Positions 32,784-42,814 of a stretch of 64,000 nucleotides of DNA are shown piece after piece; positions within the stretch are counted from its first letter, which is position 1; each line of letters starts with the position of its first letter. The notes beneath the pieces are model-generated. The model saw nothing but the letters and a program-made list of their open reading frames with translations. It was not told the origin of the DNA and made no database searches. A program made the translations under genes and the position numbers. The stretch lies in the NCBI GenBank assembly GCA_937920635.1, contig CAKZUE010000006.1, positions 124,001 through 188,000 on the forward strand, read 5' to 3'. The DNA comes from an uncultured Bryobacteraceae bacterium. GTDB taxonomy: Bacteria; Acidobacteriota; Terriglobia; Bryobacterales; Bryobacteraceae.

Positions 32784-33925
32784 AAGAGCTGCGCGTGGCG
32801 GTGATCGGATACGGCTTCATGGGGCGGGCGCACACCAACGCTTACAAGCGGCTGACGGATTTCTTCCCGGTTCAGCGGCGTCCGGTGTTGCAGGCTGCCT
32901 GCGGGCGCAACGGGGAGAAAGTACGCTCGTTCGCCGCGCAATGGGGTTATGCGCGCGCCGAGACCGACTGGCGCCGCGTGGCAGAGGCGCCCGACGTGGA
33001 TCTGGTGGACATCTGCGCGCCGAACGATATGCACGCCGAAATCGCCATCGCCGCGGCGGAGGCGGGCAAGATGGTGCTGTGCGAAAAGCCGCTGGCGCGC
33101 ACTCTGGACGAGGCGGAAAAGATGGTGGAAGCGGTGGAGCGCGCGGGCGTGCCGAACATGGTCTGGTACAACTACCGGCGCGTGCCCGCGATCGCGCTGG
33201 CGAAGCAACTGGTGGAGGAGGGCCGGATCGGGCGGCCGTTCCACTACCGCACGAACTTCCTCCAGGACTGGACGATCTCGCCGGAAGTGCCGCAGGGGGG
33301 CGCGGCGCTGTGGCGGCTGGACGTGCACGCGGCGGGCAGCGGCGTCACGGGCGATCTGCTGGCGCACAACATCGACACGGCGATGTATCTGAACGGTGCG
33401 ATTACGCGCGTGGTGGCGCGCACGGAGACGTTTGTGAAAGAGCGCGTGCACGCGCTGACGGGGAAAACCGAGCCGGTGGGGATCGATGATGCTTCGCTGT
33501 TCCTTGCGGAGTTCGCCAACGGCTCGCTTGGGCTGTTTGAAGCCACGCGCTACGCCCGCGGGCACAAAGCGCTGAAGACGCTGGAGCTGAACGGCGCGGA
33601 AGGCTCGGTGCGGTTCAACCTGGAGGAGATGGAGTATCTCGATTACTTCGAGTATCCGGGCGTGCCGGGCCATGTGCGGGGCTGGCGGCGGATCCACGTG
33701 ACCAACTCGGAGCACCCGTACATGGACCGCTACTGGGTGCCGGGGCTCGTGATCGGCTACGAACACACGTTCCTGAACGCGCTGGCCGACTTTGTGCGCG
33801 GGCTGGAGACGGGCGAGCGCGCGCAGCCGGATTTCCGCAACGCCCTTCAGACGCAGAAGGTGTGCGAGGCGGTGCTGCGGAGCGCGCGCGAGGGGCGCTG
33901 GGTGGAGACCGGCGTGGAGCTCTAG
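32780..33925 (+). CDS. Gfo/Idh/MocA-family NAD(P)-dependent sugar oxidoreductase
   Basis: The 381-residue protein opens with a Rossmann dinucleotide motif ('[17 protein letters not shown]'). It carries the family's catalytic-Lys motif '[15 protein letters not shown]' near residue 100 and the C-terminal sheet domain with '[17 protein letters not shown]', where Asp and His are the usual substrate-site pair. These enzymes oxidise or epimerise sugars and inositols. It overlaps the upstream TIM-barrel gene by four bases. A dispersed hairpin repeat begins 1 base after its stop and probably terminates the three-gene unit. Confidence 0.9.
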   Translation: MKELRVAVIGYGFMGRAHTNAYKRLTDFFPVQRRPVLQAACGRNGEKVRSFAAQWGYARAETDWRRVAEAPDVDLVDICAPNDMHAEIAIAAAEAGKMVLCEKPLARTLDEAEKMVEAVERAGVPNMVWYNYRRVPAIALAKQLVEEGRIGRPFHYRTNFLQDWTISPEVPQGGAALWRLDVHAAGSGVTGDLLAHNIDTAMYLNGAITRVVARTETFVKERVHALTGKTEPVGIDDASLFLAEFANGSLGLFEATRYARGHKALKTLELNGAEGSVRFNLEEMEYLDYFEYPGVPGHVRGWRRIHVTNSEHPYMDRYWVPGLVIGYEHTFLNALADFVRGLETGERAQPDFRNALQTQKVCEAVLRSAREGRWVETGVEL

Positions 33926-33926
33926 C

Positions 33927-33958
33927 AAAAAGGGGACAGGAACACAATTCCCCTTTTT
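33927..33958. repeat. Dispersed hairpin repeat, copy 1 (terminator-like)
   Basis: AAAAAGGGG (33927-33935) pairs with CCCCTTTTT (33950-33958) around the loop ACAGGAACACAATT. It starts one base after the oxidoreductase stop. The same loop and stem occur at 37635, 49651 and 61959. The flanking A- and T-runs make it look like a bidirectional terminator. Confidence 0.75.
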
Positions 33959-34241
33959 CTGCCCGCGTCACGCACGGTGTGCCTGCCGCCCTTGGGTCTT
34001 GCAAGGCACCCGAAGGCTGCAGTGTTGGTCCGTGCCGCGGCTGAAGCGGGCCAGAGGCCCGCGAATGGCGCGGTGCCCAGCCCTGGTCATGAGCGGTGCA
34101 ATCCGGGAAGACGAATTGCCGCGGAAGAGTGGCGCGGCACGAGCCTGCTCCTGGACGGACTTGCGGTCCGGCCGCGCGCCCTTTGTCGCGGCGGTTTGTC
34201 GCAGAATAGAATGAAGCGCGAACGGCGCGGGAACCAAGGCG
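33959..34241. other. Non-coding gap between the sugar cluster and the aldehyde dehydrogenase
   Basis: No gene is recognised. Besides the hairpin repeat at its left edge, it contains a minus-strand copy of the CTTCAGCCGCGG motif (34035-34046). The promoter of the aldehyde dehydrogenase/aldolase pair must lie near its right end, but I cannot define -35/-10 boxes. Confidence 0.5.
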
Positions 34242-35690
34242 ATGACAAGCGATCAAGAGAAGCTGGTGGCCGAGATTGCGCGCGAGGTGCTCGAGCGGCT
34301 GGAAGGCAGGTTGGCGGGCGGCGATGGCGGCGCGCGCAGGGCGGAAGCGGCTGCCGATGGCGACGGCGTGTTCGCGACGGTGGATGAAGCGGCGGAAGCG
34401 GCGGCGGAGGCGCAGCCGAAGATCGCCGCGCTGGGGCTGGGCGAGCGCGAGCGGATCGTGAATCTGATCAAGGATCTGTGCGAGCGCCACGCGGAAGAGT
34501 GGGGGCGGCTGGAGCTGGAAGAGACGGGGCTCGGGCGGCTGGATCACAAGATCGAAAAGCTGCGGATCATCCGCAATGTGCCGGGTGTGGAGACGCTACA
34601 GGCGCGGGCGCGGACGGACAGGGACGGGCTGTGCCTGATCGACCGGGCGCCGTGGGGCGTGGTGGGGATGGTGACGCCTGCGACGCACTCGGCGCCGACG
34701 CTGGCTTCCAACGCGATCAACGTACTGGCGGCGGGCAACACGGCGGTCTTCAGCCCGCATCCGGCGGGGGCGAAGATCGCGATGCGGGCGATGCAGCATT
34801 TCAACCGGGCGATCTTCGAGTCGACGGGTGTGCGCAATGCGCTGACGATGTGCGCTTCGGCCAGCATCCGCGCGGCGGAGGAGGTGTTCCGGCATCCGAA
34901 AATCGCGCTGCTGTGCGTGACGGGCGGTCCGGCGGTGGTGCGGGCGGCGATGAAACACGGCAAGCGGGTGATTGCGGCGGGTCCGGGCAATCCGCCGGTG
35001 GTGGTGGACGAGACGGCGGACCTGGACCTGGCGGCGCGCTCGGTGGTGCAGGGGGCGGGGTTCGACAACAACCTTCTGTGCATTGGCGAGAAGGAAGTGT
35101 TTGTGGTGGCGCAGGTGTTCGACGGATTCGTGGCGGCGATGAAGCGGGCCAAGGCCTACGAGCTGAAGCCGGATGCAATCGAACGGCTGACGCGGGCGGC
35201 GTTCGATCTGGAGCATGACGGCAAGGGCTGCGCCCACGGGCATCTGAAGAAGGACCTGATCGGGAAGGACGTGGCGGTGCTCGGGAGGGCGGCGGGAGCG
35301 GAGGTGCCGCCGGGAACGGAGCTGCTGTTCGGCGAGACGCAGGAAGACCACGTGTTCGTGCAGGAAGAGCAGATGATGCCGTTCGTGCCGGTGGTGAAGG
35401 TGCGCGACGTCGACGACGGGATCCGCGCGGCGCTGAAGGCGGAGCGGGGCTTCCGGCACACGGCGATCATCCACTCGCGGAACCTGAACAACGTGACGAA
35501 GATGGCGCGGGCGATGAACACGACGCTGTTCGTGCACAACGCGCCGTGCGTGGCCGCGCTTGGCTCTGGCGCCCCGGGGTATCTGAGTTATTCGATCGCG
35601 ACGCCGACCGGCGAAGGGGTGACCACGGCGCTGACGTTCACGCGGGAGCGGCAGATTGCGCTGGGGGCGGGGGCGTTGCGGATTCTGTGA
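34242..35690 (+). CDS. CoA-acylating aldehyde dehydrogenase (PduP/EutE-like) with N-terminal encapsulation-type peptide
   Basis: A 482-residue enzyme of the microcompartment-type acetaldehyde/propionaldehyde dehydrogenase family, converting an aldehyde to acyl-CoA with NAD. Catalytic Cys280 is in 'FDNNLLCIGEKEV'. Other family segments are 'PWGVVGMVTPATHSAPTL', 'GPGNPPVVVDETADL' and 'SGAPGYLSYSIATPTGEGVT'. Residues 3-20 form an amphipathic helix ('SDQEKLVAEIAREVLERL') followed by a Gly/Ala-rich linker. This is just the layout that targets PduP-like enzymes into microcompartments. It precedes the class II aldolase by 49 bases. Together they would convert a deoxysugar-phosphate to DHAP, lactaldehyde and then lactoyl-CoA or a similar product. 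No shell protein gene is nearby. Confidence 0.9.
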   Translation: MTSDQEKLVAEIAREVLERLEGRLAGGDGGARRAEAAADGDGVFATVDEAAEAAAEAQPKIAALGLGERERIVNLIKDLCERHAEEWGRLELEETGLGRLDHKIEKLRIIRNVPGVETLQARARTDRDGLCLIDRAPWGVVGMVTPATHSAPTLASNAINVLAAGNTAVFSPHPAGAKIAMRAMQHFNRAIFESTGVRNALTMCASASIRAAEEVFRHPKIALLCVTGGPAVVRAAMKHGKRVIAAGPGNPPVVVDETADLDLAARSVVQGAGFDNNLLCIGEKEVFVVAQVFDGFVAAMKRAKAYELKPDAIERLTRAAFDLEHDGKGCAHGHLKKDLIGKDVAVLGRAAGAEVPPGTELLFGETQEDHVFVQEEQMMPFVPVVKVRDVDDGIRAALKAERGFRHTAIIHSRNLNNVTKMARAMNTTLFVHNAPCVAALGSGAPGYLSYSIATPTGEGVTTALTFTRERQIALGAGALRIL

Positions 35691-35739
35691 AGGAGCACGG
35701 CATTTGAGTCATGAGGCAGGTTTCGAGAGAGGACCGCAG

Positions 35740-36759
35740 ATGAGCCGCAAGGATCTGAGCCGGCACCGCATCATCACGGCGCAGGACGTGGAAGACGCGG
35801 CGCGCGCGGGCGTGGTGGAGCTGCTGCTGCAACCGGGCGCGATGTTGACGCCGGAGGCGGCCGAGGCGGTGGCGCGTCACGGACTGCGCCTGTGCGGGCG
35901 CGAGGGCGGCGACGGGTGGGAGGCGCTGCTGAATTCCGCCGACGCGCAGCCGTTCAAGGAAGAGATCTGCGCGGTGGGGCGGAAGCTGTGGCAGCGGATG
36001 TATGTGGACGGCAACGGGGGCAACATCAGCTACCGGCTGCGGGACGACGCGGTGCTGTGCACGCCGACGCTGTGCAGCAAGGCGGACCTGACGCCGGCCG
36101 ACCTGTGCCTGGTGGATCTCGACGGCAAGCAGTTGGCCGGGGGCAAGGCGCGGACCAGCGAGATTCTGCTGCACCTGGAGATTTACAAGGCGGTGCCGGA
36201 GGCGCGGGCGGTGGTGCACTGCCATCCGCCGCACGCGACAGCGTATGCGATCACGGGGCGCGTGCCGCCGACGTGCGTGATTCCCGAGTATGAAGTGTTT
36301 ATCGGCCGGGTGGCGCTGTCGCCGTATGAAACGCCGGGGACGAAAAAGTTCGCCGAGACGGTGCTGCCGTTCGTGAAGACGCACAACACGGTGCTGCTGG
36401 CCAATCACGGCATCGTCTGCTGGGCCGATACGGTGACCCACGCTGAATGGTACGCCGAGGTGGTGGACACCTATTGCTGGACGCTGATGCTGGCGCAGCA
36501 GTTGGGAGCGCCGCTATCGCACATTCCGGCGGAGAAGGCCGAGGACCTGCTGGCCATCAAGCAGCGGCTGGGTCTGCCGGACGCGCGGCTGGGCGCGGAG
36601 AGCTGCCCGGTGTGCGACATGCCGGAGCGGCCGGGGGCGATCACGACGCTGCCGAATTCGGCTGCCGGTGTGGGAAGTTCGCCGGGGGTCACCGACGAGC
36701 TGATCGCGGCAGTGACGGAAGCGGTGCTGAAGGCGCTGGAGGAGAAGAGGGGCAAGTAG
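35740..36759 (+). CDS. Class II aldolase (fuculose/rhamnulose-phosphate type) with microcompartment-style extensions
   Basis: The 339-residue protein has a class II aldolase/adducin domain at about residues 70-300: zinc ligands His160 and His162 ('VVHCHPPHATAYA') and His223 ('ANHGIVCW'), candidate catalytic Glu141 and 'GNGGNISYR'. It is about 120 residues longer than E. coli FucA. The N-terminal 60 residues ('ITAQDVEDAARAG', 'PGAMLTPEAAEAVARHGLRL') resemble an extension recurring in microcompartment-associated proteins. After a Pro/Gly-rich linker the last 20 residues form an amphipathic helix ('TDELIAAVTEAVLKALEE'), an encapsulation-peptide type. It follows the CoA-acylating dehydrogenase. 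AGAGG lies before the ATG. Probable role: aldol cleavage of a 6-deoxyketose phosphate. Confidence 0.87.
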   Translation: MSRKDLSRHRIITAQDVEDAARAGVVELLLQPGAMLTPEAAEAVARHGLRLCGREGGDGWEALLNSADAQPFKEEICAVGRKLWQRMYVDGNGGNISYRLRDDAVLCTPTLCSKADLTPADLCLVDLDGKQLAGGKARTSEILLHLEIYKAVPEARAVVHCHPPHATAYAITGRVPPTCVIPEYEVFIGRVALSPYETPGTKKFAETVLPFVKTHNTVLLANHGIVCWADTVTHAEWYAEVVDTYCWTLMLAQQLGAPLSHIPAEKAEDLLAIKQRLGLPDARLGAESCPVCDMPERPGAITTLPNSAAGVGSSPGVTDELIAAVTEAVLKALEEKRGK

Positions 36760-36812
36760 AACCAGGCGAAGATCTGTGCGTGGCTGAGGGGATCGCTTTC
36801 TTCGCGCCTTTC

Positions 36813-37265
36813 TCAGTCGGATAACAGCGCGAGGACAGCTTTCAGTTCCTGGCGGACGCGGTCGAGCAGGGCGGCGGCGCGCTCCGGATCGGGAGCGAAG
36901 AGGTGGCGCTGGAGGATGTGCACGGGCGGCGCCGGCGGTGGAGCGGTTTGGGCTTCCTGAGCGGCTGGAGCGGCGCGCTCCTGACGCCTGGCGTGACGCT
37001 GCTCGGCGAGCGCGGCGCGCGCGCCTTCGATGGTGAAGCGCTTCTCCCAAAGGAGCCGCTTGATCTCGAGTACCGTTTCGATGTCCTTGCGGCGGTACAG
37101 GCGCTGGTTGGTTCCGGACTTCTTCGGATGGAGCTGCGGGAACTCGCTCTCCCAGAAGCGCAGCACGGAGGCTTTGACGCCGGTGAGGCGGCTGACCTCG
37201 CCGATACGGAAATAGAGCTTGTCCGGGATCTCCACGGGCTGTGGTTGTGCCGCGGCTGTGGCCAT
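36813..37265 (-). CDS. MerR-family transcriptional regulator
   Basis: From the Met at 37265 the protein has 150 residues. The MerR DNA-binding domain is at about 15-85: 'YFRIGEVSRLTGVKASVLRFWESEFPQLHPKKSGTNQR' covers the helix-turn-helix and wing, and 'YRRKDIETVLEIKRLLWEKRFTIEGA' the following helices, most like HspR/MlrA-type members. A Pro/Ala-rich linker leads to a short C-terminal helix that is probably for dimerisation. No effector-binding cysteines are seen. The start is unsure, as a Met at 37289 is in frame and neither has a clear ribosome site. It is convergent with the aldolase gene and could regulate it, though position alone is weak evidence. Confidence 0.85.
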   Translation of the reverse strand: MATAAAQPQPVEIPDKLYFRIGEVSRLTGVKASVLRFWESEFPQLHPKKSGTNQRLYRRKDIETVLEIKRLLWEKRFTIEGARAALAEQRHARRQERAAPAAQEAQTAPPPAPPVHILQRHLFAPDPERAAALLDRVRQELKAVLALLSD

Positions 37266-37289
37266 AGCGGAAACTGCGCCTACCGTCAT

Positions 37290-37634
37290 CCTAAACTTGA
37301 ACGGCCGCCGCGTCAACAGAAAGCCTCGAAAATGTTTTATGCGCGGCATGGGCGGGCGGCGCCGATAGCGGGATCAGGCGCAGGCTCGCTGGCCGGGAAC
37401 GGGGAGGGAGGCAGCTTCCTGTCGTTGCGCATTCCCCCGGCTTCAGCCGCGGTGCGGGGGCGGGATTTCGCGCGCCGGCCGGGGCGAGGACCGCCTGTTG
37501 CACCGGCGGATTCCGTGCCGCGAGCGAAGGCCGACTGGGCGGCCGAAGGGAGCGGTTCCTACATGGCGGCATGCCGCTGACCGCTCCTTGGGCGCTTCAG
37601 CCGCGGCACAGAAGCGGGTGCGGGGGACAGGGTG
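37290..37634. other. Non-coding, repeat-bearing region between merR-like gene and rlmB
   Basis: No gene is seen. The stretch holds two CTTCAGCCGCGG copies (37441-37452 and 37595-37606), the second close to a GACCGCTCCTTGGGCG segment resembling sequence near 14155 and 49590, and then the hairpin repeat at 37635. It appears to be a small accumulation of short dispersed elements. Confidence 0.5.
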
Positions 37635-37665
37635 AAAAAGGGTAATTGTGTTCCTGTCCCCTTTT
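37635..37665. repeat. Dispersed hairpin repeat, copy 2 (inverted, one mismatch)
   Basis: AAAAAGGGT (37635-37643) faces CCCCTTTT (37658-37665) with loop AATTGTGTTCCTGT, the reverse complement of copies 1 and 4. One stem base is T instead of G. It lies 22 bases upstream of rlmB, so here it precedes a gene rather than ending one. Confidence 0.7.
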
Positions 37666-37687
37666 CTTGCTCTAGTAGGATGAAGCT

Positions 37688-38437
37688 ATGGCTGTGCTGG
37701 CGGGGATTCATCCGGTGCGCGAGGCGCTGCGCGCCGGGCGTCCGATCGAGCGCGTGTCGATTGCGCGCGGCTCGGGCGGCGTCAGGCTTCAGGAGATCAT
37801 CGATCTGTGCCGGCAGGCTGGCGTGCCGGTCCGCTTCGAGCCGCGGGAGGCGCTCGACCGGCTGAGCCGCAACGCGCCGCATCAGGGCGTGGTGGCGGTG
37901 GCAGCGGCGCAGCGGGCGGCGAGCCTCGACGACGTTCTGGCGCGCGCCGGGCTGCTGGTGGTGCTGGATGGCGTGGAAGACCCGCACAATCTGGGGGCGG
38001 TCATCCGCACGGCGTACGCGGCGGGCGCGGCGGCGGTGGTGGCGCCGGAACGGCGCTCGGCGCCGCTGTCGGAAGCGGCAGCCAAGGCGGCGGCGGGGGC
38101 GCTGTCGCTGCTGCCGGTGGTGCGCGTCACCAACATCAACCGTGCGCTGGAGGAGATGAAGCAGGCGGGCTTCTGGATCTACGGCGTGGACGAGCGCGGA
38201 TCGACGGCTTACTATGACGCCGAGTATTCCGACCCGGCGGCGCTCGTGTTCGGCAGCGAGGGGCGCGGGCTGCACGAGCTGACGCGGAAGCGCTGCGACT
38301 TCCTGCTGCGAATTCCGATGTCAGGCCAGATTGCGAGCCTGAACGTCAGCGTGGCGGCGGGGGTGGTGCTGTTCGACTGGCGGCGGCGGATGAAGCCTGC
38401 CGTGCCGCCCGCGCCGGGATCAGCTCCGGACGCGTGA
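37688..38437 (+). CDS. rlmB: 23S rRNA (guanosine-2'-O-)-methyltransferase RlmB / TrmH-family SPOUT methyltransferase
   Basis: A 249-residue protein with an L30-like substrate-binding N-terminal domain (1-80: 'AGIHPVREALRAGR', 'NAPHQGVVAVAA') and a C-terminal SPOUT knot. The three TrmH motifs are present: 'LDGVEDPHNLGAVIRTAYAAG', 'LVFGSEGRGLHELTRKRCD' and 'IPMSGQIASLNVSVAAGVVLF'. It methylates the ribose of a 23S rRNA guanosine (G2251 in E. coli), using SAM. RlmB versus a generic TrmH paralogue is decided by the N-terminal domain and length. Its 3' end overlaps that of purF by 18 bases on the opposite strand. Confidence 0.9.
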   Translation: MAVLAGIHPVREALRAGRPIERVSIARGSGGVRLQEIIDLCRQAGVPVRFEPREALDRLSRNAPHQGVVAVAAAQRAASLDDVLARAGLLVVLDGVEDPHNLGAVIRTAYAAGAAAVVAPERRSAPLSEAAAKAAAGALSLLPVVRVTNINRALEEMKQAGFWIYGVDERGSTAYYDAEYSDPAALVFGSEGRGLHELTRKRCDFLLRIPMSGQIASLNVSVAAGVVLFDWRRRMKPAVPPAPGSAPDA

Positions 38438-39853
38438 AGCCAGCAGTTCCTCGACGGAGACGATGTCGGTGGGATAGCGGCCCGTGTAACAGGCGTAGCA
38501 GTAGGACTGGCCGTCGTCTTCCACCGACTTCATGAGGTTTTCGAGCGAGAGGTAGGCGAGCGTGTCGGCGCCGACGAACTGCCGGATCTCCTCGATGGAC
38601 TGGTTGGCGGCGATGAGCTCGCGCTTGGTGGGGGTGTCGACGCCGTAATAGCAGGGCGACATGGTGGGCGGGCAGGAGATGCGGAGGTGCACTTCGCGGG
38701 CGCCGGCGTTGCGCACCATGCGGACGATCTTCTGCGACGTGGTGCCGCGGACGATGGAGTCGTCCACCAGCACAACGCTCTTGCCGCGGAGGATCTCGCG
38801 CACGGGGTTCAGCTTCAGGCGCACGCCGAAGTCGCGGATGGCCTGCGAGGGCTCGATGAAGGTGCGGCCGACGTAGTGATTGCGGATGAGCCCGTGGCGG
38901 AAGGGAATGCCGGAAGCCGACGAGTAGCCGAGCGCGGCGGCGACGCCGGAATCCGGAATGGGCACGACGACATCGGCATCCACGGGCTTTTCGGTGGCCA
39001 GCAGCCGCCCCATCCTCTCGCGCGAAAACTGCACGCTGCGGCCGAAGACGATGGAATCGGGCCGGGAGAAGTAGACGTGCTCGAAGACGCACTGGGCGCG
39101 GCGCTGGGGCACGGTGAAGAACTCGCGCTCCAGCCCGTTCGGGCCGGCGATGACCATTTCGCCGGGCTCGACATCGCCGATGTGGGAGGCGTCGATCAGG
39201 TCGAAGGCGCAGGTCTCGCTGGCGAAGACGTAGGCGGGGCCGGAGCGCAGGTTCATCCGCCCGATGGCGAGCGGGCGGAAGCCGTGCGGATCGCGGGCGA
39301 CGATGATGCGGTCCTGGGCGAGGAAGACGAGCGAGAAGGCGCCGTCGATCATGAGCAACGCTTCGCGCAAAGCCCCGGAGATGGTTCTCTCCGCGCTGCG
39401 GGCGACGAGGTGAAGAATGACCTCGGTGTCGCTGGTGGCCTGGAAGATGGAGCCGGTCTTCTCCAACTGCCGGCGGAGATCCGGAGCGTTGGTGAGGTTG
39501 CCGTTGTGGGCGACGGCGACGCGGCCCTTGCTGCACGCGACGGAGAAGGGCTGGGCGTTGAGCAGCGCGGTGTCGCCGGCGGTGGAGTAGCGGGTGTGGC
39601 CGATGGCGATATGGCCTGGCAGGCGGGCGAGCACGTCGGCCGTGAAGATGTCGGTGACGTGGCCCATGTCCTTGTGGCAATAGACCATCGACCCATCGCT
39701 CGAAGCGATGCCGGCGCTCTCCTGGCCGCGGTGTTGCAGCGCGTGCAGGCCGAGGTGCGCGAGCTTGGCCGCCTCGGGATGGCCGTAGATGGCGAAGATG
39801 CCGCACTCTTCGTGCAGCTTGTCCCACGCTGAATGCTCGCGCCGCTCAGGCAT
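38420..39853 (-). CDS. purF: Amidophosphoribosyltransferase
   Basis: PurF makes 5-phosphoribosylamine from PRPP and glutamine, the first step of purine synthesis. The 477-residue protein has a 16-residue propeptide before the N-terminal nucleophile Cys17 ('[10 protein letters not shown]'), as in B. subtilis-type PurF. The glutaminase domain follows ('HRGQESAGI', 'IGHTRYST', 'AHNGNLTN'), then the phosphoribosyltransferase with the PRPP loop '[14 protein letters not shown]'. Cysteines in 'GVDTPTK...SYCYACYTG' fit the [4Fe-4S] type. The start at 39853 overlaps the purL end by 8 bases. Last gene of a Tudor-like/purQ/purL/purF run. It is convergent with rlmB. Confidence 0.95.
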   Translation of the reverse strand: MPERREHSAWDKLHEECGIFAIYGHPEAAKLAHLGLHALQHRGQESAGIASSDGSMVYCHKDMGHVTDIFTADVLARLPGHIAIGHTRYSTAGDTALLNAQPFSVACSKGRVAVAHNGNLTNAPDLRRQLEKTGSIFQATSDTEVILHLVARSAERTISGALREALLMIDGAFSLVFLAQDRIIVARDPHGFRPLAIGRMNLRSGPAYVFASETCAFDLIDASHIGDVEPGEMVIAGPNGLEREFFTVPQRRAQCVFEHVYFSRPDSIVFGRSVQFSRERMGRLLATEKPVDADVVVPIPDSGVAAALGYSSASGIPFRHGLIRNHYVGRTFIEPSQAIRDFGVRLKLNPVREILRGKSVVLVDDSIVRGTTSQKIVRMVRNAGAREVHLRISCPPTMSPCYYGVDTPTKRELIAANQSIEEIRQFVGADTLAYLSLENLMKSVEDDGQSYCYACYTGRYPTDIVSVEELLASRVRS

Positions 39854-42092
39854 GGATCTCCTGGCCCGCATGGAGCCACTGTTCCAGCGCCGCCGACCAG
39901 CGCTGTTTCAGTTCCCGCACGGAGACGCGGAGAAGTTCCGCGCCGCGGTTGGACACAACCAGTTCGCCCGCGCCGGTCTCCCCGATCCGCAGGGCGGGCG
40001 CGCCGTGGCGCGCGGCGATCTCTTCCACCAGAGCAGGATTCGCGGTGGAGACAACCACGCGCGAGGGTCCTTCATGGAACAGCAGCAGCTCAGGGCGCAG
40101 GCTGGAATCCAGTTCGACGCGCGCGCCGACCTCATGCGGGAAGGCGCACTCGGCAAGGCACCAGCCAAGCCCGCCATCGCTCACGTCATGAGCGGACTCG
40201 ACGGCGCCGGAGCGCGCCATCTCGCGCACGGCCGCCTGCACGCGCTTCTCGGCTTCAAAGTCGATCTCCGGGGGCAGCCCCCAAAGCGTGCGCAGAACCT
40301 GCTTGGCGTATTGCGTGCCGCCCATGCGCGTCTCGCCGGCTTCGCCGATGCCGCCGATCAGATACAGGGCGCGTCCGGACGCGCGGAACCCGATGCCGGG
40401 CGGTTCGATCAGAGGCATCGTGCCGACGAGGCCGATGACGGGCGTGGGGAAGACAGCCTCGCCAAGGGTTTCGTTGTACAGGCTGACGTTGCCGCCGGTG
40501 ATCGGGGCCTCGAAGAACGTGCAGGCCTCGGCAATCCCTTCAATGGCTTCGACGATCTGGCCCATGATCCCGGGCCGTTCGGGGTTGCCGAAGTTCAGGT
40601 TGTTGGTGGCGCCAACGGGCTCAGCGCCCACGCAGGCGAGATTGCGGGCGCATTCGGCCACCAGAAGCCGCGCGCCCTGGCGCGGATCGAGATAGCAGTA
40701 TCGGCCGTTGCCGTCGAGCGCCATGGCGATCATCGTGCCCGTCTCTTTGATGCGCAACACGGCCGCGTCGGCGCCGGGGCCGAGGACGGTATTGGTGCGC
40801 ACCATGAAGTCGTACTGCTCCCAGATCCAGCGCTTGTCGCAGAGGTCCTGGGCGGCGGCCAGCGTGAACAGATCGGCCGTCAGATCCGCGGAGGCGAAGG
40901 CGGGCGCTTCCATGGGCGCCTCGCGCAGCGGCTTTGTGTAGGGGCGGTTGTAGAGCGGCGCTTCGTCGGCGAGCGGGCGCGCGGGGATCTCGGCGACCAC
41001 CTCGCCGTGGTTCTTCACGCGCATCATGCCGTCGCCGGTGACGTGGCCGACGATGCGCGCGTCCAGGCCCCACTTGCGGAAGACGTCGAGCACCTCCTGC
41101 TCGCGGCCCTGATGGGCTACCAGCAGCATGCGCTCCTGGCTCTCGCTGAGCATGATCTCGTAAGGAGTCATGCCGGTCTCGCGCTGCGGCACGTGCATCA
41201 GGTCGATCTCGATTCCCGTGCCGGCGCGGCTGCCCATTTCGCAGGTCGAGCAGGTGAGGCCCGCGGCGCCCATGTCCTGGATGCCAGCCACCGCGCCGGT
41301 TTCCATGGCCTCGAGGCAGGCTTCGAGCAGGAGCTTTTCCATGAAGGGGTCGCCGACCTGCACGTTGGGGCGCTTCTGCTTGCTTTCTTCAGTGAATTCG
41401 CCCGATGCCATCGTGGCGCCGTGGATGCCGTCGCGTCCGGTCTTGGCCCCGGCGTAGATGACCGGGTTGCCGACGCCGCAGGCGCGGCCGTAAAAGATCT
41501 TGTCGCGGCGGGCGATGCCGAGGGCGAAGACATTGACGAGCGGATTGCCGCTGTAGCTCGGCTCGAACATGGTTTCGCCGCCGACGGTGGGCACGCCGAA
41601 GCAGTTGCCGTAGTGAGCGATGCCGTGGACGACGCCGTCGAGGATGCGGCGGTTGCGCGCGCCGGCGTCCGGGTCATCGAGCGGGCCGAAGCGGAGCGCG
41701 TCCATGACGGCGATGGGCCGCGCGCCCATGGTGAAGATGTCGCGGAGGATGCCGCCGACGCCGGTGGCCGCGCCCTGGAAAGGCTCGATGAAACTCGGAT
41801 GGTTGTGCGACTCGATCTTGAATGCGATCACCCACTCGTGGCCCTCGGCGTCGTGGCCGAGGGTGACGATGCCGGCGTTTTCGCCCGGCCCCTGCACGAC
41901 GTAGCGGCCGCGGGTGGGGAGTTTCTTCAGGTGCACGCGCGAGCTCTTGTAGCTGCAATGCTCGCTCCACATGACGCTGAAGATGCCGAGCTCGGTGAGG
42001 TTGGGTTCGCGGCCGAGAATGGACACGATCCGCTGGTATTCGTCCGGCGTGATCGAGTGCGCCGCGACGATTTCCGGGGTGACTTCGCTCAT
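39846..42092 (-). CDS. purL: Phosphoribosylformylglycinamidine synthase subunit PurL (small type)
   Basis: A 748-residue PurL of the short type that works with separate PurQ glutaminase (and normally PurS) to amidate FGAR with ATP. Motifs: '[15 protein letters not shown]', '[33 protein letters not shown]', '[18 protein letters not shown]' and '[12 protein letters not shown]'. Two AIR-synthase-like halves are present and the length is normal. It starts 4 bases after the purQ stop and overlaps purF, so the genes are co-transcribed. No disruption. Confidence 0.96.
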   Translation of the reverse strand: MSEVTPEIVAAHSITPDEYQRIVSILGREPNLTELGIFSVMWSEHCSYKSSRVHLKKLPTRGRYVVQGPGENAGIVTLGHDAEGHEWVIAFKIESHNHPSFIEPFQGAATGVGGILRDIFTMGARPIAVMDALRFGPLDDPDAGARNRRILDGVVHGIAHYGNCFGVPTVGGETMFEPSYSGNPLVNVFALGIARRDKIFYGRACGVGNPVIYAGAKTGRDGIHGATMASGEFTEESKQKRPNVQVGDPFMEKLLLEACLEAMETGAVAGIQDMGAAGLTCSTCEMGSRAGTGIEIDLMHVPQRETGMTPYEIMLSESQERMLLVAHQGREQEVLDVFRKWGLDARIVGHVTGDGMMRVKNHGEVVAEIPARPLADEAPLYNRPYTKPLREAPMEAPAFASADLTADLFTLAAAQDLCDKRWIWEQYDFMVRTNTVLGPGADAAVLRIKETGTMIAMALDGNGRYCYLDPRQGARLLVAECARNLACVGAEPVGATNNLNFGNPERPGIMGQIVEAIEGIAEACTFFEAPITGGNVSLYNETLGEAVFPTPVIGLVGTMPLIEPPGIGFRASGRALYLIGGIGEAGETRMGGTQYAKQVLRTLWGLPPEIDFEAEKRVQAAVREMARSGAVESAHDVSDGGLGWCLAECAFPHEVGARVELDSSLRPELLLFHEGPSRVVVSTANPALVEEIAARHGAPALRIGETGAGELVVSNRGAELLRVSVRELKQRWSAALEQWLHAGQEIHA

Positions 42093-42096
42093 GGGA

Positions 42097-42771
42097 TTAG
42101 CGGGTGCGTTCCGCGAAACAGCGGGCCAGGGAATGGAAGACGCCGAGGCCGCCTGCCGAACCGAGCAGCGGTTCGACGGCGCGCTCGGGGTGGGGCATCA
42201 TGCCGAGCACGTTGCGTCCGGGGTTCAGGATGCCGGCGATGTCGCGCAGCGAGCCGTTCGGGTTGTCGAGATAGCGGAAGGCGACGCGGTCCTCGGCCTC
42301 GAGTTCATCGAGCGTGCGCTCGTCGGCCACATAGCATCCCTCGCCGTGGGCGATGGGGATGACGGTCTCCTGCCCTGGCTCGTAGGCGCAGGTGAAGGGG
42401 GAGTTGACGGTCTCCACGCGCAGCCGCACCGGCTTGCAGATGAAGTTCAGGCCGCGGTTGCGGATGAGCGCGCCGGGCAGCAGGCCGCATTCGGTGAGAA
42501 TCTGGAAGCCGTTGCAGATGCCGAGCACGAGGCCGCCCTCCTGGGCATGCCGCTTGACGGCGTTCATCACGGGAGAGAACTTGGCGATGGCCCCGCAGCG
42601 GAGATAATCGCCGTAGCTGAATCCGCCGGGCAGGATGACGCAGTCGGCGCCGCGCACCGTGTCTTCGTTGTGCCAGAGAAACTCCGCCTGGTGGCCCGCC
42701 ACACGGCCTGCCGCATGCCACGCGTCGTGATCGCAATTGCTGCCGGGGAAAACAACGACGCCGAACTTCAT
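42097..42771 (-). CDS. purQ: Phosphoribosylformylglycinamidine synthase subunit PurQ (glutaminase)
   Basis: A 224-residue class I glutamine amidotransferase supplying ammonia to PurL. The nucleophile is Cys86 ('[10 protein letters not shown]') and the catalytic His-Glu lies in '[11 protein letters not shown]' near the C-terminus. The N-terminus '[16 protein letters not shown]' is diagnostic of PurQ. It lies immediately upstream of purL and 43 bases after a small Tudor-like gene. The purS gene, often just upstream of purQ, is not found in the window. Confidence 0.96.
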   Translation of the reverse strand: MKFGVVVFPGSNCDHDAWHAAGRVAGHQAEFLWHNEDTVRGADCVILPGGFSYGDYLRCGAIAKFSPVMNAVKRHAQEGGLVLGICNGFQILTECGLLPGALIRNRGLNFICKPVRLRVETVNSPFTCAYEPGQETVIPIAHGEGCYVADERTLDELEAEDRVAFRYLDNPNGSLRDIAGILNPGRNVLGMMPHPERAVEPLLGSAGGLGVFHSLARCFAERTR

Positions 42772-42814
42772 CGGAGGGAAAGCTCAGTGTAACAGACCGG
42801 CGGCCGGGGCGGGA

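Noticed and set aside
39789-42362. 857-codon plus-strand frame opposite purL and purQ
   Set aside because: It is an antisense shadow; purL and purQ on the minus strand are unmistakable.
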